Shown here one piece after another: positions 20,338 through 29,209 of a DNA stretch of 64,000 nucleotides. This stretch comes from Phaeodactylum tricornutum CCAP 1055/1 (lineage: Eukaryota > Bacillariophyta > Bacillariophyceae > Surirellales > Neidiaceae), in the NCBI RefSeq assembly GCF_000150955.2, contig NC_011677.1, forward strand, positions 783,555 to 847,554. Reading direction: 5' to 3'. The translations under genes and the position numbers were made by a program. A model generated the notes under the pieces. That model saw only the letters and a list, made by a program, of their open reading frames with translations. It was not told where the DNA came from and did not search any database. Position 1 is the stretch's first letter, and each line of letters opens with the position of its first letter.

Positions 20338-23166
20338 ATGGCAATGGTAATCATGTCTTCGCTGTACCGGAACCTTTCCGTTCTGTTGCCGTTGCTGCTA
20401 CTATTGGCTCGGTCGACGCAAGCCTTTCCCCAACTCTCCGTCACCGGCGGGGCGCTACGCTTGCCGACGGCCCGTGAACAGGCATTCGCTTTGCGATCAA
20501 CTACGGGAGCTGGTATCCGTTCTCTGCAGCAACAACAGCAACGACCAAACCTACCCTTGTACGCACAGCTTCCCGAAGCCGTCGGCGAAGATGAAGACGA
20601 CAATCGTCATGCCGAACCCCAATCCCCCGGGCTTTGGCAGCGATGCCGTCCGTGGCTCCCTTTCCTGCGCCACCACCCACACGCGTCACGGATCCCGTCC
20701 ACACGCCACCGTTTTACACTCCGTCGCGTCACGACAGCAGCCGCCGCCGCCTTGGTAGGGACTACGCTAGGCAGCGCTCTGTGTGTTCCACAAGCCGCCC
20801 ACGCCTCGGCTCCCGTCATGGCCTTGCCCAAGGCCGAAGGCCGCGATCCGGCGTCGGAAGCCTTGTTGGAAGCCGAACGCCGGCAAATCAAAGTCACGCA
20901 ACAAGAATTGCAGGACATGGCGGCCACGGCACGGAAAATTGAAGCCACGCAGGGAGAAGCCGCCCGCGTGCGCTACGAGCATGAATACCAGGAGGCCCGT
21001 GAAGCCAAGGCGGCCCGGAAAAAAGCCGACCTGGAGGCCTTGCGACGGGAATTGTTGGATCAAGGTATTGACCCCTTTACCGATATTGAAGGGAAGCGAC
21101 AGGTCATTGCTTTCGAGAAGGGGGTCGATTTGGGGAAAATCCCCGGGACGCCGTTTCATCTCGAAAAAGAATTCGAGCGCTCCAGTCGGCCGCAGCGATC
21201 GTTCGGCTACAAAAAGGTGGAGAATCGCAAAATCATTGCCTGCATGGTGCAGGATTTGAAGAATCGCGGCCTCGATCCGCTCGAGTATTTTCGGACACAC
21301 GGAGACAAGGCGGCCGATATTTTGGACCTACCCGCCCCGCAAGCCGCCTCACTCGCCCAGCAGTACCAGGCCAATCTGGAAGCCTACGGGCAGATTCGCG
21401 TCCCGCAAGAAGGAGAAGTCAGTGCCAAGGAGCGGCTCGCACAAGCAGCCGCCAACGATCCGTCTTTTCAAGAACAGGCCAAGGCCCAAGCCAAGGCTTT
21501 GAAAGCGCAGGCAAAACAAGCCAAGGCCGATATCAAGGCCAAAGCGCAGGAAGCGAAACGGGTCGCAAAGGAAGAAGCCCAACGCATAAAAGCGGAAATG
21601 AAAGCAGCCAAACAGGCAGAAAAAGATCGCGCCAAGGCAGTGGCGGCCGGGGCCGCCACTGCCGTAGCGGGGGCTTCGACCGCGGTCGGCTCGGCAGTAG
21701 ACCAAGGGGCCGAAATGGTGCAAGAACAAGTTGCTGGAGCCGTGGAAACGTTATCGCCTGGTATTGACGGACGCAGTGGTGCAGGGCCGGACAGCGGAGA
21801 AGATTGGACGTTGCCACAGGAAGTCATGGATGGTGCGCCAGTACCTACCGCCTCTTCTACCTCCTTGAAAGGAAAGATTCAAGCCATGCCCATTGTTCCC
21901 GTATCAGCCTTTGTCGTGGCGGCCGGTGGTGGGGTCGCTTTCAAGGTGTACCGGGATAAGCAGACGAAGGAGGAAGAGGAACGCCAACGGCAATTCAAAT
22001 TGCTCATGGGAGATGACGATGACATTCGCCGTCCGTCCAAAATGACCCCAACAAGTGCACCTGCCTTGGAAGAAATCGAATCCAACGTACCCGACATGAA
22101 GCAGACGGAGAAACCAAAAGCAAAGGAAGAGCCGCCCCGAAAGGAAAATGCTGCAACAAAAAAGGAAGAAACCCCTGTAGCGCCGAAAAAAACGAAGCGC
22201 ATCGGATTGACCAAAGTTTTTTCCAAGAAGAAGAACGCCCGCGAAACTGATTTGAAGGCTCTGTTGGCGGATGATGCGACGGCACCCAATTTGGCCGAAC
22301 TCTTGGCCAAAACCCTGACCTTTGGAGCTCCGGGACGGTTTCCGAAAGTCGTTGGGCTACCCGGAGGCATGCCCATGGAAACTTTCGACTTGGAATTGGC
22401 CAAAGAAAAGCTAATTGCGGCCCAAACGGATTCAGGTTTGTCTCTGAAAGAATCGGCCGAAGTCTTCGCCAACGTTGTAAACTGCATGCTCATTGATATT
22501 GTAGATTTGGCATCGACTTCGTTGAAAGAAAAGGACGACAAGCTGACGGTTGACGCAATTAATATAGTCGTGGACTTTATGAACCATGCTGCTTCCTTGT
22601 ACGATTCCGTTGCCGAAGGTGTCGTCATTACACCGGTAACGTATGGCGGGAGCCTCAGCAAGTCGAAGCTAGAGCAAATGTACACGGCTTACGCAGTTTC
22701 GGGTATGACTAATATGGCCAACCTCAGCGACGACTTTGAAAACCGAGTAGCCCTCTTGCAGGATGTCTTTCAAATTAACGAAAAGAAGGCTGAAGGACTA
22801 ATGATGAAGGCGGTACAAAAGAACATGATGAACATGCTCAAGGACGGTGAGGGTATGGAAGGAATGGAGGATATGCTCAAGGAAATGGGTGGTATGGAAG
22901 GAATGGGTGACATGGCATCCATGATGGGACCAGATGGCGAAGGTCCGAATCCGGAACAGCTCAAGGAAATGCTATTGTCGCTCAAGCAGCTGAAGGACTC
23001 GGGGTCTATCCCCCCTGACGAGCTAGATGCTGTGAAGTCTCAATTCAAGGAAGCTTTTGGTTCCGGCATTGACGAAGTTATGAAAGATGCGGATGCGCAG
23101 GGTGGGGAACTCACTAGTGATGACAAAGAGCTTCTTGACCTAATGAAATCAATTCTGGACGGCTGA
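20338..23166 (+). CDS. Large plastid-targeted protein with internal membrane segment, unknown function
   Basis: A single exon encodes 942 residues. A leucine-rich signal peptide ends in TQAFPQLS, matching the plastid bipartite motif. Near residues 125-160 comes a second targeting-like element: twin Arg (LRRVTT), an alanine-rich hydrophobic stretch and an AHASA cleavage site, as in thylakoid Tat precursors. Residues 180-240 are charged helix, 365-445 a Lys/Ala-rich amphipathic helix (repeated KAQAK/KAKA units), and about 517-540 a membrane span followed by KVYRDK. The C-terminal 330 residues look folded and helical, ending in a Met/Gly-rich stretch (GMEGMEDMLKEMGGMEGM) and an acidic tail. No enzyme family was recognised. 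A thylakoid-associated structural role is inferred only from targeting. Confidence 0.85.
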   Translation: MAMVIMSSLYRNLSVLLPLLLLLARSTQAFPQLSVTGGALRLPTAREQAFALRSTTGAGIRSLQQQQQRPNLPLYAQLPEAVGEDEDDNRHAEPQSPGLWQRCRPWLPFLRHHPHASRIPSTRHRFTLRRVTTAAAAALVGTTLGSALCVPQAAHASAPVMALPKAEGRDPASEALLEAERRQIKVTQQELQDMAATARKIEATQGEAARVRYEHEYQEAREAKAARKKADLEALRRELLDQGIDPFTDIEGKRQVIAFEKGVDLGKIPGTPFHLEKEFERSSRPQRSFGYKKVENRKIIACMVQDLKNRGLDPLEYFRTHGDKAADILDLPAPQAASLAQQYQANLEAYGQIRVPQEGEVSAKERLAQAAANDPSFQEQAKAQAKALKAQAKQAKADIKAKAQEAKRVAKEEAQRIKAEMKAAKQAEKDRAKAVAAGAATAVAGASTAVGSAVDQGAEMVQEQVAGAVETLSPGIDGRSGAGPDSGEDWTLPQEVMDGAPVPTASSTSLKGKIQAMPIVPVSAFVVAAGGGVAFKVYRDKQTKEEEERQRQFKLLMGDDDDIRRPSKMTPTSAPALEEIESNVPDMKQTEKPKAKEEPPRKENAATKKEETPVAPKKTKRIGLTKVFSKKKNARETDLKALLADDATAPNLAELLAKTLTFGAPGRFPKVVGLPGGMPMETFDLELAKEKLIAAQTDSGLSLKESAEVFANVVNCMLIDIVDLASTSLKEKDDKLTVDAINIVVDFMNHAASLYDSVAEGVVITPVTYGGSLSKSKLEQMYTAYAVSGMTNMANLSDDFENRVALLQDVFQINEKKAEGLMMKAVQKNMMNMLKDGEGMEGMEDMLKEMGGMEGMGDMASMMGPDGEGPNPEQLKEMLLSLKQLKDSGSIPPDELDAVKSQFKEAFGSGIDEVMKDADAQGGELTSDDKELLDLMKSILDG

Positions 23167-23313
23167 AATGGTCGACCGCCAAATTCACCCACAAGTTAAA
23201 CTTAGACTTTAATGTATCCCTTGGTTGCCTTTTCCGTGTGGTATCGTCTTTAGAATAGCAACTAGAGCTCTGATACGACAGGAACAAATTCTTCCAAAGA
23301 AAAACCCGGTGCA

Positions 23314-25473
23314 TTACCTCCTTTTCCCGAAAAGTGTCCGGTCCAGGCCAAAGCTCTTTTTGGAAAACGCTTGCCATTCTCTAAAGAAACTCCGATGCGC
23401 AGCGTTTAAAGTGCTAGAGGATGATTCGCCGGAAGCGTCGTTCTTTGGCCGATCAGATGCAGCTTCTGTCGAAGCCTGGCTGTCTCGCGGAGGAGAAATG
23501 CCATCTTGAACAACTTCTAGTGGATGACCAAACTCTCTGGATACAACCGACGGGATTCTCGGTTCCAATGGGCTTCCCGTACCATCAGACACTACTCCAG
23601 AGTCCTGTGTTTGTCTGCTATCTGAGTTTTCCATAGAATCTCCTTCTACTACCGAATCGGACTGTCCAACATTTGTATTCAACTCGCTTTGAGCCTGCTC
23701 AATCGTTGCCTCGAGTTCATCCATAATACCAGCAGGAAGCCTAACACCACTCGGTGTGCCGGAGATTGGGATTTGTGTAGGTTCAGTTTCTGAAGTAGAC
23801 AGATCCAAGTCGTCGTGCGCCTCTGGATATGGAAGGGCATTGTCGGGGGCATCGCTATTGCTACTTTGTACATTTCCTGCGACATTCTCACCCCCGTTCT
23901 CTTTCCGAACATCATCCAATTTGACCCCCTTCTTTCGATAGGCCAATACATCACGTGGCGGTTCCTTTTCATTTTTGGAGTTCATCGCGAGTTCCATGAT
24001 TTCTTTTTTCCTGGTATACGGCACCGCATCTTGTAGATGGTCATCCATGTCTGATTTGGGGTACGGAACAACGTCCAGCGGCTGATCGCCTTGATTGGCC
24101 AAGTCCTGTGACATGGTCGCATTTTGATCGGCACGTAGCTGATCTTCCACAGGCTCCAAAAACTCATCCTGTAGAGCTACATCCCGGTCTCCTTCCTTCT
24201 TATGGCGGAGTGATGGACGTTCTTCGCCTTCGTCCAAATCGGCATCAGTGTCGTTACTTCCGTCGTCAACGACCTCGTCAAGAGAGCGTCCCGATAGATT
24301 CGCGTCGGTCACGTTATTTTGGGATGTAGAGTACAAACGTGGTTGGTCCAATTGACCTATTTCTGTGGCCTCCTTTGCAGAATCGAGCGTTGGTTCGGCC
24401 ACGTCCGCGTCCGTATAGAATTCGTCCACCAGCGTCAAATCGCGGTCGCCTTCTTTTTTATGGCCCGTGGACGGTTGCTCCATTACGGTTTCTGCATCCT
24501 CTTCGGAGTTCTCCACCTCTGAAGACTCTGTGTTTCGACTAGATGGATTCCCAGTCTCAGTGTCGGCAAGCGTCGTGTTTCCGTGCTCTACCATGGGTGT
24601 CGAGGCCTCGGTAGAGTTCGTCTCCGGCGTACCGGTGGCGGATGATGCTGTATAGAGCTTGGGTTGGTCAGTTCCGAGGCTCGCCGCATCCGTCTCCGAG
24701 GTATCGGTTTCGGGAACGCCTTTTGTTTCATTCTCCACCAGGGGTGACTCCGTTTGTTTCCCGCGACTCTCAGTGTATTCTTCATCCTCACGGTCGCCCG
24801 GTGTATCCCCTTCCCGCAACGCCCGCAACACTTTGCCAGAAAAGGTTTCCGTCAGCGGCTCTACTTTGTCCACCGCGACGGGAAGCTCTTTCCCAAATTC
24901 CAGTGAAATTAAAGGGGACACTATGGGCGCGGTCTTGGTAGAATTCCGAATGGACGTGTTCGGTCCATCTCGAACTTCCGGACTGGATTCCCGAACCAGC
25001 GGTTCCGGAACGGGTTCCGTGGCAACTGCGTCGACTGCTGCCACGATGGTGTCCTCCGGCACGTCGGCAGTTGCCTTCTTGGTATCTCCTGTGGCGGACT
25101 CGTCGTTCTCGTTGCGTGGCGCGGCGGCAGGCGTCGTCGTCGTCGCGAGGATCTGTTGCACAACCGCCTTGCCCAGACGAGCGTTCAGAAAGGTCGCCAT
25201 ATACCGAATTTGTTCGGAAGGACCACCATTTTGGTCGGGCTCGTCGTCCGGCAAGACGTCGGTGTCGTCGCGGTCGCGTTGGAACGGACGGGCCGTATCC
25301 GCACGGAATCGTACGGACGCCACGTCGCCGTGTGTACGATGATCAACACCACGGCGGACCCACGACGACGACGATGGTGGTGGTTGTATCCAACCAACGG
25401 TAGCGTCGAGCGGCCCAAGGTACGCCGCCACAATGAGTCCGAACGTCAGTGATGGCGTCGCGAGGATTCCCAT
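23314..25473 (-). CDS. Acidic disordered repeat protein, probably secretory/plastid-targeted
   Basis: A single exon encodes 719 residues from the ATG at 25473, chosen because it starts a signal-like segment (MGILATPSLTFGLIVAAYLG) ending in ATVGW. An earlier ATG at 25728 would add 85 residues starting with Gly from the poly-C tract and looks non-coding. The mature protein is Asp/Glu/Ser/Thr-rich and disordered. It holds two copies of HKKEGDRDxxLxDEF (about residues 336 and 423), two of DQP[KR]LY, and four degenerate units of the form D-[VA]-[VL]-[PA]-Y. One NSDAP unit occurs, the motif repeated in the divergent neighbour at 26558. The basic C-terminus (FSKKSFGLDRTLFGKRR) contrasts with the acidic body. 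It ends 147 bp from the plus-strand gene before it. No function can be named. Confidence 0.75.
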   Translation of the reverse strand: MGILATPSLTFGLIVAAYLGPLDATVGWIQPPPSSSSWVRRGVDHRTHGDVASVRFRADTARPFQRDRDDTDVLPDDEPDQNGGPSEQIRYMATFLNARLGKAVVQQILATTTTPAAAPRNENDESATGDTKKATADVPEDTIVAAVDAVATEPVPEPLVRESSPEVRDGPNTSIRNSTKTAPIVSPLISLEFGKELPVAVDKVEPLTETFSGKVLRALREGDTPGDREDEEYTESRGKQTESPLVENETKGVPETDTSETDAASLGTDQPKLYTASSATGTPETNSTEASTPMVEHGNTTLADTETGNPSSRNTESSEVENSEEDAETVMEQPSTGHKKEGDRDLTLVDEFYTDADVAEPTLDSAKEATEIGQLDQPRLYSTSQNNVTDANLSGRSLDEVVDDGSNDTDADLDEGEERPSLRHKKEGDRDVALQDEFLEPVEDQLRADQNATMSQDLANQGDQPLDVVPYPKSDMDDHLQDAVPYTRKKEIMELAMNSKNEKEPPRDVLAYRKKGVKLDDVRKENGGENVAGNVQSSNSDAPDNALPYPEAHDDLDLSTSETEPTQIPISGTPSGVRLPAGIMDELEATIEQAQSELNTNVGQSDSVVEGDSMENSDSRQTQDSGVVSDGTGSPLEPRIPSVVSREFGHPLEVVQDGISPPRDSQASTEAASDRPKNDASGESSSSTLNAAHRSFFREWQAFSKKSFGLDRTLFGKRR

Positions 25474-26557
25474 CCCACGAGGTGGAGGATTGGTGTGTGT
25501 GGAAGAAGATCTGTGCACGCGGTAGCAAACTCCGTCGTCCGGGTTTGTGGCGAAGGTCGATCGATCGTTGGATCGTTGGCTAAATGCGAGTTTACGGTAA
25601 GGGATTGTGCTCGAATTGTTATTTGGGGAACAGTCTGTGGCGCTTGGTGCTTTTGGGTAACAACGATACAGACAAGAGAGATTGGTTACAAGTATTGGGA
25701 TTCTCGTCCCGGCCCCCCCCCCCCCCATGTTGGAGGCAATCGAAACGAAGGGGGAACGTGACGACCATCCGCACCACTACGACACAAACGATTGACATCC
25801 TTTTGATTCTATTCCTATACCGGACATGTCGGATAAATATGTACAGTATGTCCACGACAGGAGGGTCTCACGTTTCGCGTACGTCAGCAATCAACTGCCG
25901 TAGACGACCCGACTCGCTCACTATCAATACGCTACTCTAACTAGCAGAGTAGCTATCCGTAACACCGGGTGTGCGCCTTCCATTCCGTCTGTGATTGGTT
26001 CGTCCGAAACAGTCTCCATATCATCGTGACGTGTGTCAGGAGGCTCTTCACGGTAGGCCAGGCCTCACTCGCGTAGGCCAGGCCAAGGCCCGACGTTCAT
26101 GATTGGTCCCCAAGACCGTGCTACCTATAGAGACAAGAACCAGCGCACCCGCCCAGAAGGCCGTCGATGTCGACATTCTTTTTCCCAAAGCAATACTATT
26201 GCTAGTACATAGGTTTCGGTTACCCTCGAGAACAAGGCTCCTTTGCCCTTCGAGACCTCGATCAACAGTCAAGGTGGTGTGTATTTACGTCAATAGACAT
26301 ATCTACGTCTCGAAGTCGTTCATTTTTCTCCCTGCTGGCGATTGTACCGAAACGAGTTCCTGCTGTTTACCCGCACGTACGACTTGGAATATTCCGGGAA
26401 GCGAGAGGGGGGGACGCTTGCCGTGTTCGGAATTCTTTGTGGGTACAACCCAAGAAAGAGTCGTCAGCCAACCACCGTTCCGCATCCTTCGCTACGGAGT
26501 GCGACACGTGAAACGCTTTGGTCACTGTGCGACGGTATCCCCGTACCATTGTGAACA
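25474..26557. other. Shared divergent promoter region
   Basis: This 1.1 kb lies between the divergent starts of the two repeat-motif genes and would let them be co-regulated. It holds a run of 14 C at 25713-25726 and two close copies of gtaggccaggcc near 26052 and 26075. No gene was seen. Confidence 0.45.
25713..25726 (+). repeat. Poly-C tract (14)
   Basis: Fourteen consecutive C residues in the divergent promoter region. Length is likely variable and prone to sequencing error. Confidence 0.9.
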
Positions 26558-28966
26558 ATGGTAACGTCCAGAGTTACCGGTTTCGGAATGCTCATGCTGG
26601 TGTTGTGGCGAACCGTGGGGATCGCACACGCGTTCCTATCGACGAGTCCATCAATTCCTGTACACCGTAAGAATACTATGGAGAGTCCTTTCACTTATGC
26701 TCACCTGCACGTTCCGTCTGCGTCTCGCATCACGGGTGACAACTTTCGTCCGCAGACAATCCACGCTACCGCACTGCAGCTGCTACCCTCCACGATGGTG
26801 TTGCCGTTGACTACGAGTTCGATCTCCCGCCCCACACGAACCGTTCCAACGATTGAAGGCAGTCCAATTCTGCAAGTCACGGCGTTGCGGGACCCATCCC
26901 ACGATACCCCACGGCGGTGGCGAACGAGAATGGCGGCTTGGTTCCGTCCCCTCCGTACCGTCCTCCGTGCTCCGCGCCGTCGTAAACTCGGTACGATTCT
27001 GTTGACCGGACTCTGGTTCTGGGCGCGGGGGTGCACGGGTCCACCTCCCGCCGTTGCCGCGGCTGCCCATTCAATGCCATCCTCCCGTGTCGCTCCGTCC
27101 CGGCAGACCCGCACCCGTCACGGTTCTACCGCCGCCAACCCGTCGCGCAAGGCCGGGACGGCCCCCGGCGCCGCCCCCCGCCATACCGTCGCCTCCCGTC
27201 GAGGCACCCGGTGGCTAGTGGCCACCGGTACGGGCACCGTTCTCGCCGCCACGGGATACGCCGTCACGGAACGTCGTCACCGCGCCAAAGAACAATTCCG
27301 TCAGGATCATCCGGATCAGCCCGAATTGTACGATCAACGGGAAGAAATTGTGGGCGACGAACTCGTCTACACCAAAGTCACCACGCGGTCGCAGCAAGAC
27401 GAAGAAAAGGCGTTGGTCACTACGCGCAAACTCGTCCGCGAGCAGGCGCGGAAAATGGTCCAAAATGTTCTGCACGAACAGGAACAGCGTGAAAAGAAAG
27501 GCACGGCCAACCGGGGCGGGAACGTGCCGCGGGCCTGGCAGGAAGAAACCGAACGCCGACGCACCCGGCCAGCGGACGACTTGCCGCCCGCCTTGCGGGA
27601 CACGGGCGCAACCAAGAGCAACAGCGATACGCCCCTGGCTTGGCGCCAGCGAGTGGAACAGATTCTCAAGCCGCCGTCGCCACCGAAGCCTGTTGTGCCG
27701 CAACTGGACAATATTACTCCGTTTGTTGGCCGTGCGCCGCCGCCGTCGAGGACCGGGATCAATGGTGATTATGACGCGTCGGGTATGATGATGAGTGAAA
27801 TCGATTACGGCGACATCGAGCCACCACCAGCAGTGTCCAACAGTGACGCACCCCAGGCCTGGAAACAAAAGGGACGACAGACGATCGACGACATCATCGA
27901 CGAAGAAGACACCAATAGCGATGCTCCGCAGGCGTGGACCGAGTCAACAGGTGCAACTTCTACAGACAACACGAATCGTGATGCTCCGAGCGCTTGGTCG
28001 AATGCACCTCCTCGCCCAAGCGTGGACAACGCGCTTTCGAAGCGTGAGAATTTACCACCGCGTCGATCCATTGAAGAAGTCCTGGGTGTTGACGATAGTC
28101 TCCCCGACCCAGCTGCTTCCATGATTCCCACCGGCAACCAACCCAATTTGGAAGGGATTTTAAGTTCGGACAAGTCGGACAGCGACGCCCCGCTTATGTG
28201 GAGGGAGGGGGGCGTCGCCGGCAATACCAACGAAGCTTTGCCACCGGCTGATGGAGATACACCGTTGCTATGGCGGGAAGAGGCCCAGCGCCAACGTAGG
28301 GAAGGAAGACCGCAACGCTATCCCTGGGAAGGTCCTCCGCCGCCGGAAAATGCCAAATCCGTGGTAACGGACGGTTTAGCGTACCCCGAACCAGATGCGC
28401 AACCGTCCAGGGATCCAGACCCGATTGCAGAAGAATCAGAGGCGGAAAATGAATTGGCTGCATTTGAAGAGGAGCCAGTCGTCATGGAGGAACTGTCCGT
28501 CACGGATGAATCGGCTTTTGCCGAGGCACCCCCTCTTCTCGAGTATGAACCGCCCAGGGTCACTATGGATGATTTAGAGACGGAAATTCACGTCGCCGAG
28601 TCCAAGCGAGAGGAAACTTCGTCCGAACTAGTCTCGCAAGTCGAAACCGCAGCCCCTAAGGAAGCTGAAGTTCCGGAATTGGAATCAGTAACAAAAGTGG
28701 AAGATCTACTTGAAGACCAAGGGGCCACCGCCGACGTAGTGGATTTCGTCGACCCCGACAACAAAACAAATCGGAGCGATCCGGCGAAATCGGACAGGAA
28801 GAAACAAAAAATGAATCAACCGAAAACGAAAGAAGAGGAAGAAGAACTGCAAAGAAAGTACGCCGCTGCACCAACTTTGGAAGACAAGGCCTTCCAGATC
28901 CTCAAGGATCTGGGCATGCTGGAAGACATTAGCGAAGAGAATGAAAGCGAGGACAAGAGCACATAA
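26558..28966 (+). CDS. Plastid-targeted protein with repeated D-[AT]-P-x-x-W motifs
   Basis: A single exon encodes 802 residues. The signal peptide ends in AHAFLST, a plastid bipartite motif. A second hydrophobic region with AVAAAAH lies near residue 150-172, and a membrane-like segment (WLVATGTGTVLAATGYAV) near 220-240. A charged coiled coil follows to about 310. From 320 to 575 the chain is disordered and carries six copies of D-[AT]-P-x-x-W at about 355, 427, 451, 472, 540 and 566, usually preceded by N/S-S and often followed by R/K-[EQ]; NVPRAW near 320 is a weaker copy. The C-terminal 200 residues are very acidic and end in a helix (LEDKAFQILKDLGMLE). The repeat layout suggests a multivalent binding protein. 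No known family was recognised. Confidence 0.85.
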   Translation: MVTSRVTGFGMLMLVLWRTVGIAHAFLSTSPSIPVHRKNTMESPFTYAHLHVPSASRITGDNFRPQTIHATALQLLPSTMVLPLTTSSISRPTRTVPTIEGSPILQVTALRDPSHDTPRRWRTRMAAWFRPLRTVLRAPRRRKLGTILLTGLWFWARGCTGPPPAVAAAAHSMPSSRVAPSRQTRTRHGSTAANPSRKAGTAPGAAPRHTVASRRGTRWLVATGTGTVLAATGYAVTERRHRAKEQFRQDHPDQPELYDQREEIVGDELVYTKVTTRSQQDEEKALVTTRKLVREQARKMVQNVLHEQEQREKKGTANRGGNVPRAWQEETERRRTRPADDLPPALRDTGATKSNSDTPLAWRQRVEQILKPPSPPKPVVPQLDNITPFVGRAPPPSRTGINGDYDASGMMMSEIDYGDIEPPPAVSNSDAPQAWKQKGRQTIDDIIDEEDTNSDAPQAWTESTGATSTDNTNRDAPSAWSNAPPRPSVDNALSKRENLPPRRSIEEVLGVDDSLPDPAASMIPTGNQPNLEGILSSDKSDSDAPLMWREGGVAGNTNEALPPADGDTPLLWREEAQRQRREGRPQRYPWEGPPPPENAKSVVTDGLAYPEPDAQPSRDPDPIAEESEAENELAAFEEEPVVMEELSVTDESAFAEAPPLLEYEPPRVTMDDLETEIHVAESKREETSSELVSQVETAAPKEAEVPELESVTKVEDLLEDQGATADVVDFVDPDNKTNRSDPAKSDRKKQKMNQPKTKEEEEELQRKYAAAPTLEDKAFQILKDLGMLEDISEENESEDKST

Positions 28967-29209
28967 GCATTAAGTCCGTTTAATTCTTTGGTACTCATTA
29001 CATTATACGTGCAACGCACTGCAGCGCTCCAAGTACAACCATGACTATTCTCTTGGGCTCTCTAAAAATAAATCCATTTTCACACATTCTTGTAAACTTT
29101 TAATTATGGCAGTGCAACAGCAAAAGCAAACACACTTGGCCACTGCTGCTTCAGTCTGCAGACTCTTCTTCGTGTTCAGTGCCTGAGTGACCCGCACCAC
29201 GTGCTTGGC

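Noticed and set aside
25474-25728. N-terminal extension of the 23314 gene to the ATG at 25728
   Set aside because: It starts with a Gly run read from the poly-C tract and has no protein-like composition; the ATG at 25473 begins a signal-like segment.
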